Origin: Elephas maximus indicus
Lineage: Eukaryota; Chordata; Mammalia; Proboscidea; Elephantidae
DNA length: 64,000 nt
NCBI RefSeq assembly: GCF_024166365.1
Contig: NC_064839.1
Coordinates: 32,996,378-33,060,377, forward strand
Direction: 5' to 3'
A program made the translations under genes and the position numbers. Positions within the stretch are counted from its first letter, which is position 1. Every line of letters begins with the position of its first letter. The notes under the pieces are model-generated. The model was given only the letters and a program-made list of their open reading frames with translations. It was not told the origin of the DNA and did no database searches. This document shows positions 56,312 to 64,000 of the stretch, piece after piece.

Positions 56312-56611
56312 ATGACTGATAAGGGCAAGGGCAAGGGCAAAGCCAAGGGTAAGGCCCCGCCAGCACCTCCACCCGCTGCAGCGCCGGCTGCCCCGCCTCC
56401 TCCCCCACCCCCGCCCCCGCCCCCGCCCCCGCCGGACAAACCAGCGGAGGACAAGAAGGTAGAAGAGAAGAAGCCCAAAAAGCAAAAGTCACCGCAGCCC
56501 AAGGATGAAGTGGGCACTAGGAAGAAGTGTCGCCGGTACCGGTGGGAACTTAAGAGCAGCAACAAAGAGTTCTGGGTTATGGGTCACGGCGAGGTCAAAT
56601 ACCTATCCGTG
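56312..56611 (+). CDS. CMTM2: CMTM2 coding exon 1
   Basis: 100 codons, Lys/Gly then Ala/Pro-rich; the poly-Pro tract is coded by a near-perfect CCC/CCG repeat. It ends GHGEVKYLSV; donor GTGAGC. Confidence 0.94.
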
Positions 56612-59600
56612 GTGAGCAGGGCTGGTATCCAAGACGCAGGTCCAAGGACTGGGGAGCGGGCTCTAGGGGTTTCCAGAGGGGCTCCGGGGTGGGTTAGAAC
56701 CCTTGGCCGCTGGCTCAGGAGCCTGTCTCCCGAAAGGGTTGCCTGGTAGTAGCGCTGATCCTGTTCACGGGCTTGTCGGTGCACCCATTCCTGACGCTCA
56801 TCGTCACCATGGAGCTGTCCATCCTCATCTTCTTCATCATCATTTACACTTTCGCCATCAACAGATACCTGCCCTTCATCCTGTGGCCCATTACGGTAAG
56901 TGAGGGTCGGGCGAGGAGGGAGGAAGTACCCCTGCCGTTGTGCCTTCCTCGTGGGTCTTGGCACCTGGGAAATGACTGAACAGAGAAACACGCCTTCCCT
57001 CCCGTTTCTGTAGTCCCGGCAGCCGCAGCTGGGGGTGGGGGGAAGTTAGGCAGGAAAGGCTCTGAGCAAGCCGAGCTGCGGTGTGTGGGGAGGTGGGGGA
57101 GGTTGGAAGGGGCCAGGCCGGGGAGGGGAGGTGGGAGCTCTTACCAACTTGGTGGGCAAGGTTAGAGGGCCTGAGGCTTCACTGTCATGGGGGGTGGGGA
57201 GAGCTGCTCACAGCTGATGAGGGAGATCACTGGGGAAGGCACCTACCCCCAGAATTTAAGGAAGAAAATCAGCTTCCCCATAAATCAGTAAGATAAAATG
57301 AGAGTTTTTAAACATCACTCCTAAAGCAGACTTAGATCTCCACCCTATAAAGGATGTTCAGGCCAAGGCAGTGGTCCAGTGGAACAGGACAGAGGTGAGA
57401 TTGTTCCCGCAGATTGAATGCGAAGTCCTGGATGCTGTGAACTGAAATCCCTCTGCATCACCTGTGTAATCACAGAGCACACCAACCTGACTCCTGGCCA
57501 GTTGATGAAGCTCCCAAGGCTCCACGCTCACTGCACACCCATAGCGTGCCTCCAGAGCTCTACGCTCACCATTTCACTCACCTCACACAGGATGAAACTG
57601 GGGCTCAGAGCTGCCAAATCACTTGCCCCAGGTCACTCAGATAGTAAGTGGCAGAAAAATAATTCAAACCCAGCTTTGTCAGCAGAGTCTGAGCCCCTAA
57701 CTACACTCTGTCCTGCCTCCCTATTAAAAGGACCCAGGTCTCAGTGGGGTTGGTGAGGATCCCCAATACTGGGAAAAAGGAAAAGAGGGTTGAATCAAGA
57801 TTCATGGGCAGGTACATGCAGAGGACAAGGTAAAAGGACAGAGGACAATTCCCCAGTGAAGAAGCCTGAGAAGGTACTTATATAATTCTGGCAAGGTGAA
57901 AAACCAACGAAACCTGAAAATTCCCCTGCTGCACTTACCAAAAATACTAGGGGAAATGTGACCAATTGTGTTTTAACCGAATGGCTGAGCTGGCAGAAAA
58001 GAAAGCGAAATACAGAGGTGCCAGAAATGAGGGGCGGGTGGGGCAGGGAGGGGGGAGTGTGTGGAGAACAGGAGCAGTGATCATATAAGCTGCTGAAGTG
58101 GGGGTGGGAATGGCCGGTGTGGTAATGTCCTGGGGTTTCATACACTCTTAAGGTCATAAGATGAGGTCTTGATCCCAAGCAAAGTGGGAACCCTGCATAA
58201 AGCCAGCACCCTGAAAAGACTGCGTGCATCCTCAGGAAAAAATGGATAGAGACGACACACACCATTCCCCCACACAGAGGAACAAGAAAGTGTTTTCATT
58301 TCTTCCTGCCCTTTGAGTGGAAAACAAACAAACAGAAAATAGAAACTTTGGGCCTGCCCTTTGTACAGATTTGTAGTTTCAATTTTTACTGCCTGCATTT
58401 TAGAAACCTTCATGCCTTAGAATTAGGGGAGGAAAAAAAGATCCCAATGTGATGATATTCTTGGAGCTTCTGCCAGAAACAAACGCAAGATCACAACCAA
58501 GTGCCCAAGAGATTCTCACAGGAAGAAAAAAAAATGATATCAAACATGAACTCACAAAAACAAAACAAACAAAACACCTGATTTTTTAAAAATTCCCCGT
58601 GAGTAAGAGTAAGCAAAATAACAAACTGAAAGACTAGAAGCACAAGACTATGAGATAATAGAACAGTTGTCTGATATTAAGAAATATGCTTAAAATGACT
58701 AAAGACATAATTAAGAGCCCTAAGAGAAGAATAAGACACTGTGAGGTCAGAATAGATTTTTTTTTTTTAAGCACAAAGCACAAAGTACAACATCTAGAAT
58801 TAAAAATATTGTTATTGAAATAAAAATGTCAAAATAAAAAAGATCTGATATATGCTATGACATAGATGAGTGAAATAAGTCAGACACCAAAGGACAGGTA
58901 TCATATGATGCCACTTAATATGAAATATCTAAAAACCCTTTGCTGTGGAGTCGATTTTGATTCAAATATTTAGAATAGGCAAATGCATAGAGACCAAAGT
59001 TTATTAGTGGTTACCAGGGGTGGCTGGGAGGGTGAGAGGGGGAGTTATTGCTTAGGGAGCACTGAGCTTCTGTTAAGGGTGATAGAAAAATTTGGAAACA
59101 GACAGTGGTGATGATTGCAGAACATGGTGAACATAATTAATTTCATTGAATTGTACACATAATTGTTGAAATAACAAATGTTTTGTTATATATTTACCAC
59201 AATAAAAAATATTTTTTAAAAAGTCAATAGGTTGGTTAAAAAGCAGATCAGAGACAGCTAAAGAGAGAATTAGTGAACTGAAAGATATGGAGAAATTGCC
59301 CAGAATATACCATTGAGAGATAAAGAGAAAATATGAAAGAGGATGAGAAACAGAGGACAAAATGAGATAGTCCATTATAAGTCTAATAGGAATCCCACAA
59401 GAAGAGACTCAAGAGAATGGAGGAGGAGACATATTCAAAGTGATAATGACTGAGAACCTTCCAGATGTAATGAGAGTGATGTCACTGAAATTGGCAGAGT
59501 GGGGAACTCCCAAATTCTGTCCCTCTACTAAAGAAATGATTAAGCTGGAAAATACTGTCAGACTCAATCTTGTTGGAACTTGAATTTAATAAAAAACTTA

Positions 59601-61462
59601 AAACAACCAGGTAAATACTTAATGAAGAAAGAAGCTAGTGGATTCTGATAAGAGAGCATTGTGGCATTTTAACTTAGCCACCTATCATTCTTCCTCCCCA
59701 GCTCAGTAGAGGCCATGAAGATTGTGACCCACATTCCTGGTACAACTTGCTGGTACCAGAGGGAACAGTATGGGCCCTGTTCTCAACTGTGGGAGAGACT
59801 ATGAGACCAGAGTTGGGTGGCACCTGGCTATAATTACGGAACATTTTGATCGAAGATTTTATAGAAGAATCCTGATCAAAAGGGGGAGAAATATGGAACA
59901 GAATTTCACATTTTCTTGAAATTCAGATTTTCTGGAGCCTTTGAGGCTGGATGACCCCTGAAACTATTACCATGAGAGAATCATTAAATGTTAAACCTCA
60001 AACTGAAACTATTCCCTGAAGTCATCTTTAAACCAAAGCAGCTGTAGCTCTTAATCACTATGCCACCAGAGTTTCCAAAGAATAGTTTAGCTTAATTAAT
60101 AAAGAATGTCTGCCTTGAGCATTGTGCTGTTTTAAATAATTATCTATATGGGTTCAAATTGACAACAGCAGCTCGGAAAGTTAAATGAGAAGCTTAGGGG
60201 GCAGTGAGTTTATGTTAATGGTGGGAGAATAAAATGGTTGCACATCCTGAAGAATATAACCAATGTCATTATTGAGTTGTACATATAGAAATTGTTATGT
60301 TGGCGTACATTTTGCTGTGTATATTTTCACCAAAAAAATTTTTTTTTATTTTTAATAAGGTGGAAGTTTGAAAATCAGTCCCTTTGAAGGAAGCTATGCT
60401 GTGTTGAAGGAGCCCTAGTGGTGCAACAGTTAAGCGCTCAGCTGCTAACTGAAAGATTGGCGATTCAAATCCACCCAGCGGCTCTGTGGCAGAAAGACCT
60501 AGAGATCTACTCCCATAAAGATTAAAAAATAGATTACAGCCTAGAAAACCCCGTGGGGGCAGTCCTACTCTGCTCCGCGGGGTCCCCGTGAGTTGAAAAT
60601 CAACAGCACCAAACAAAAACAACATGCTGGGCTGGGTGTTGCAGGTAGCGGGCTTGGCCCTGTTTAAGGCTGACTCTTATCGCTCCCATCTTTCAGGACC
60701 TTCTCAACGACATAGCTGCCTTTATTTTCCTTCTGTGGGCTGTGATCTTCGCTGTGAGAAGTCGACCAACCATGCACATGCACTACTTCATAGCTGTGGT
60801 GAGTTCATCCATGTCAGGCCATTTATTTGCTCTGCATTCGTCACTTTGGGAGAATGGGTGTGTTTTTCCTGTTTCAAGAAAGGGCTTCTTTTCTTTTTAC
60901 AAACTCTTGGGATCAAGGCAAAGTTTAATAGTAAATAAAATTGGTAAATATCTCCAGTGGGGAAGCCAAATGAAGGTGATGTCTGGGGAGGCAGCCAAGC
61001 TAAAGGCTTCCTCCTTGCAGCTGCTGATCCCAGAGCAAAGGGCCCTACCCTGCTGGGTTTAAAGAGAGAAAGGACACGAGATGAAAAGACTTGAAAAATG
61101 GCTTTGGGGGAAGGCGAGGCTAGGGGAGGGACAGACTCTCTTGGTTCTGGTAGTTTGAGGGGACAAGCTGACTGGACGTGTTAAATGGCATCTATTGATG
61201 AATTAGAAACAGAGATGGGAACCTTTGGAATGAAAAGCCGAAGTAATGAGGATCCTTTGTTTTCCAGATATGCACTGGTGTGGCTGGACTATTTGCTTTA
61301 ATTGATGTATGTCTTCAAAGAAGGCACTTCACCGGCAAGAGGGTCAAAAAGACTACGCTGGTTCCTCCTCCACCAAAGGACAAGACCAAGGAAAAAGAAA
61401 AGGAACCTGAAGCAAACAAGCCACAGGGACCTGAACCAGACAAGGGGACGGGAAAGAAATGA
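56312..61462 (+). CDS. CMTM2: CKLF-like MARVEL transmembrane protein 2 (CMTM2), four exons, 251 aa
   Basis: MARVEL membrane protein, testis-enriched in human. Exons of 300, 159, 102 and 195 bp join at phase-0 introns. Exon 1 begins MTDKGKGKGKAKGK, then Ala/Pro-rich with a run of 14 prolines, a Lys/Glu-rich stretch, and VGTRKKCRRYRWELKSSNKE, very close to human VGTRRGCRRYRWELKDSNKE. Then GCLVVALILFTGLSVHPFLT, LPFILWPIT, DLLNDIAAFIFLLWAVIFAV, and ICTGVAGLFALIDVCLQRRH with a Lys/Pro-rich tail ending DKGTGKK. The length is close to that of the human protein (about 248 aa from memory). The gene starts 618 bp after the CMTM1 stop in a CpG-rich stretch. The ATG used follows an in-frame GTG by two codons. 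Confidence 0.96.
56737..56895 (+). CDS. CMTM2: CMTM2 coding exon 2 (first MARVEL segments)
   Basis: 159 bp, 53 codons, GCLVVALILFTGLSVHPFLT to LPFILWPIT; acceptor CTCCCGAAAG, donor GTAAGT. The intron before it is only 125 bp. Confidence 0.95.
56896..58845. other. CMTM2 intron 2, first part
   Basis: Mostly unassigned. A MIR core on minus lies at 57585-57715 (AGGATGAAACTGGGGCTCAG...AGTAAGTGGCAGAAAAATAA). Confidence 0.45.
58850..59222 (+). repeat. Old L1 3' UTR
   Basis: AGTGGTTACCAGGGGTGGCT, TTCATTGAATTGTACACATA and TTTACCACAATAAAAAATA are classic old-L1 3' end marks. A small SINE tail fragment sits at about 58930-58962. Confidence 0.75.
59690..60350 (+). repeat. L1-type 3' UTR (older afrotherian subfamily) with SINE scrap
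   Basis: Same family as 8880-9401 (ACATTTTGATCGAAGATTTT, CTGCCTTGAGCATTGTGCTG, TATATAGAAATTGTTATG-like end). A SINE head fragment (GTAGCTCTTAATCACTATGC) is inserted at about 60046-60080. Confidence 0.75.
60407..60618 (+). repeat. AfroSINE, long subtype
   Basis: AGGAGCCCTAGTGGTGCAAC to AACAGCACCAAACAAAAAC; ends 78 bases before CMTM2 exon 3. Confidence 0.9.
60697..60798 (+). CDS. CMTM2: CMTM2 coding exon 3
   Basis: 102 bp, DLLNDIAAFIFLLWAVIFAV then RSRPTMHMHYFIAV; acceptor CATCTTTCAG, donor GTGAGT. Confidence 0.97.
60799..61267. other. CMTM2 intron 3
   Basis: Short intron, no repeat recognised. Confidence 0.4.
61268..61462 (+). CDS. CMTM2: CMTM2 coding exon 4 and stop
   Basis: 195 bp including TGA. 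ICTGVAGLFALIDVCLQRRH, then a Lys/Glu/Pro tail ending GTGKK; acceptor GTTTTCCAG. No canonical AATAAA is evident in the following 400 bases. Confidence 0.97.
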   Translation: MCTGVAGLFALIDVCLQRRHFTGKRVKKTTLVPPPPKDKTKEKEKEPEANKPQGPEPDKGTGKK

Positions 61463-62218
61463 CTGGAAAGACACTCTCCTACTGTCAGAAATGGCAGTGT
61501 ATTTTACAACAAAACCTATTTCCACTGTCTTCCTTGTCTTCTTTCTAGAATGGTTTTCTTTTTCATTTGAATAACCACCTTTGCTTGGAAAAGAAATTTC
61601 TCTTTAAATGGCCTTGATGTAAACATTATTTTGTTCATTTAACAAAAGTTACTGAAAGTGGTGCATAAGGTGAGGTGGGAGCTGAGCCCTGGAGGTGCTC
61701 CCAGGCTACATGGCACAGAAGGATTGGGGGACCAAGAGTGTGTGGATGGGCACCAGCTGTCAACACTAACCAGCCAAAAGGACCAGAGGAAAATGAGAAA
61801 CTGGAAAACAAAATGCGTTCACTTTGATATTTTTATTTTACATTTTTCTAAGGCATCCAAGTAGTCATTTTGAGAAAAATAAGGTTATTGGCCTTCCTTA
61901 CTCTTTTTTTTCTAAATTTTATTTTATTGTTGAGAATATACACAACAAAATATACCCCAATTCAACAGTTTCTACATATACAATTCAGGGACACTGATTA
62001 CATTCTTCAAGTTGTTCACCTATTCTCACCCTCCTTTTCTAAGTTGTTCCTTCTCCATTAACACAAACTCACTGCCTTCTAAGTTTCCTATCTAATCTTT
62101 CGAGTTGCTGTTGTTAATTTCATCCCATACAGATCTTAAAAGAGCACAATGCTCAAGGCAGACTTTCTTTACTAGTTAAGCTAAACTACTGTTTGGCTTT
62201 AAGAAGACTTCAGCAGAT

Positions 62219-62794
62219 TTTTTTTTTTTTTTTATTGTACTTTAGATGAAGAGTTACAGAACTAGTTTCTCATTCCACAGCAGTACACACATTGTTCTAT
62301 GACATTAGTTAACATCCCCACAACATGTCAACACTCTCAACCTTGGGTTCCCTATTACCAGGTTTCCTGTTCCCTCCTGCCTCCTAGTCCCTGCCCCTGG
62401 ACTGGTGTCCCCCTTTAGTCTCGTTTTGTTCTGTGGGCCTATCCAATTTTTGGCTCAAAGGTGAACCTCAGGAGTGACTTCATTACTGAGCTGAAAGGAT
62501 GTTCGGGGGCCATACTCTCAGGTTTCTCCACTCTCTGTCAGGCCAGAAAGTCTGGTCTTTCTTTTGGAGTTAGATTTTTTTCTACATTTTTCTCCAGCTC
62601 TGTGCAGGACCCTCCCTTGTGATCCTTGTCAGAGCAGTCAGTGGTGTAGCCGGGCACCATGTAGTAGGACTGGACTCAGTCTGGTGGAGGCCGTGGTAGA
62701 AGTGGTCCATTACTCCTTTGGACTTATCTTTCCCTTGTAATCTTTAGTTTTCTTCATTCTTCCTTGCTCCTGAAGGGGTAAGACCAGTGGAATA
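62219..62794 (-). repeat. L1 3' UTR insertion
   Basis: Poly-T start, then GTACTTTAGATGAAGAGTTA, the reverse of the 3' end of the L1 at 44853-48339. TTCAGCAGAT (62209-62218) and TTCAGGAGAT (62795-62804) flank it. Confidence 0.88.
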
Positions 62795-62937
62795 TTCAGG
62801 AGATATTTATGGCTTAAGGTTTAAAGATTATCTCAGGGCAATAGCTTCAGGGGTTCATCCAGCCTCCATGGCTGTAGGAAGCCTGGAGACCATGTGAATT
62901 TGAGATTCTGTTTTGTTCTGTTCCCCTTTTTGATCAA

Positions 62938-63440
62938 TGTCTTAGTTATCTAGTGCTGCTGTAACAGAAATATCCACAAGTGTATGGCTTTAACAAAGAG
63001 AAATTTATTTTCTCACAGTTTAGGAGGCTAGAAGTCCAAATTGAGGGTGCCAGCTCTAGGAAGGCTTTCTTTCTCTGTTGTTCTGGGGGAAAGTCCTTGT
63101 CATCGATCTTCCCCTGGTCTAGGAGCTCCTCAATACAGGGATCCCAGGTCCAAATGACATGCTCTGCTCCTGGCACTACTTTCTTGGTGGTATGAGGTCC
63201 CCCTCTGCTTGCCTCTTCTATATCTCAAAAGAGATTGACTCAAAACGCAACCTAATCTTGTGGATTGAGTCCTGCCTCATTAACATAACTGCCACTAATC
63301 CTGCCTCACTAACATCATAGAGGTAGGATTTACAGCACATAGGAAAATCACATCAGATCACAAAATGGTGGTCAGTAATGGGAATCATGGCCTAGCTAAA
63401 TTGACACAAATTTTGGGGGGACACAATTCAATCCATAACA
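62938..63440 (-). mobile_element. MST-like solo LTR (ERVL-MaLR fossil)
   Basis: TGTCTTAGTTATCTAGTGCT to TTCAATCCATAACA, the reverse of the family seen at 32099-32606; LTR only. It interrupts the L1-type host element exactly at its GATCA/GGATTC site. Confidence 0.85.
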
Positions 63441-63653
63441 ACAGGATTCTTCTATGGAATCTTTGATCAAATTGTTCAGTAATGGTAGCTGGGCAACATC
63501 CAGTTCTTTTGGACTCATGGCAGAGGAGGCAGTTGTTCCTGGACTCGATTAGCCCCACATTCCTATCTTCTTCCTATTCCTGACTCTTTCTTCCTCTGTT
63601 GCTCCAGGCGAATAGAGATCAATTGCTGTACCTTGGAAGCCTTCCTTACTCTT

Positions 63654-64000
63654 ATTTTGCAGTACAGTATTGATCCTTGTTTGGAGTTCCCTTGGGAGGG
63701 GGCAGTGGGGATGGTAGTATCTCCTCAGGACTGGGGGCTTCCAAGGTCCTGAGTCAACCTGCTGGACCCAGTAGGGTGGGCTCAGGTAGAATTTTGGGCA
63801 TGGTCCCTCAGAGCTTGCTCAGCCCTCTGGGACTTGCACTGGCTCCTTCCAGTGAGGACTGAGCATTAACTCAGGACCCTGCTCTCACAGGACAGTCTAG
63901 TCCTCATGGGGGGGGGGGGGCCCTGAGTGATACAAGAGCTGCTGAAAGGAGGTCTGTGTGGGGGAGCCTGCAGTGCCGAGGCCTTTCAGCGAGAGGTGAG
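63654..64000. other. Intergenic end of window; nothing recognised
   Basis: G-rich unique-looking sequence with a G run at 63909-63920. CMTM3 is the expected next gene from human order but no part of it is seen. Confidence 0.4.

Larger units (their letters stand above)
61906..63638 (-). repeat. L1-type 3' UTR copy carrying two later insertions
   Basis: Host element in three pieces (61906-62218, 62795-62937, 63441-63638), same family as 8880-9401 in reverse. GCCTTCCTTACTCTT is identical at 61891-61905 and 63639-63653. Confidence 0.9.

Noticed and set aside
56161-56565. Minus-strand poly-Gly frame over CMTM2 exon 1
   Set aside because: Mirror of the CMTM2 proline codons; not a gene.
63700-64000. 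Start of CMTM3
   Set aside because: G-rich but no CMTM3-like peptide or CpG island seen.

Overview
The window is mammalian chromosomal DNA, almost certainly from a paenungulate afrotherian and most likely an elephant. The evidence is the dense interspersed repeats: tRNA-derived AfroSINE-type elements with a GTTAAG/GTTCRAATCC head and a CTATGAGTCGGAATCGACTC-type tail, an RTE (BovB-like) LINE family ending in the same tail, and a recurring afrotherian-type L1 3' UTR. The species call is inference; the genes are identified by close match to remembered human proteins.

The window is the TK2-CKLF-CMTM1-CMTM2 locus (human 16q22). Positions 1-21704, minus strand: thymidine kinase 2, mitochondrial; coding exons 1-8 are present, all with good splice sites, and the last two lie outside the window. 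21200-21860 is its GC-rich promoter. 21984-25113 is a 3.1 kb RTE LINE with an 11-bp target duplication, which widens the TK2-CKLF head-to-head gap to about 5.7 kb. 27409-38112, plus: CKLF, four coding exons, 162 aa. 38553-55693, plus: CMTM1, four coding exons, 304 aa. 56312-61462, plus: CMTM2, four coding exons, 251 aa. 61891-64000 is intergenic: a nested stack of three repeats, then plain sequence.

The three CKLF/CMTM genes share one plan: a variable N-terminal exon, a 159-bp exon for the first MARVEL membrane segments, a 96-102-bp exon, and a last exon with the final membrane segment and tail. Every intron is phase 0, and the gaps between genes are only 440 and 618 bp, so read-through splicing between neighbours would keep frame. 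TK2 (mitochondrial deoxynucleoside salvage) is unrelated in function and only shares the intergenic promoter region.

Introns are mostly repeats: about 25 AfroSINE copies and fragments, L1 (one 3.5 kb copy in CMTM1 intron 2 and several 3' UTR pieces), two RTE copies, old L2/MIR, MER5-like and other hAT transposons, and a few solo LTR fossils. Target-site duplications read directly from the sequence give a relative order for many insertions. I saw no novel gene system. The most noteworthy structures are the nested insertions, the rearranged RTE, a hAT element with intact target duplications next to CMTM1 exon 4, and the shared tail of the SINE and RTE families.
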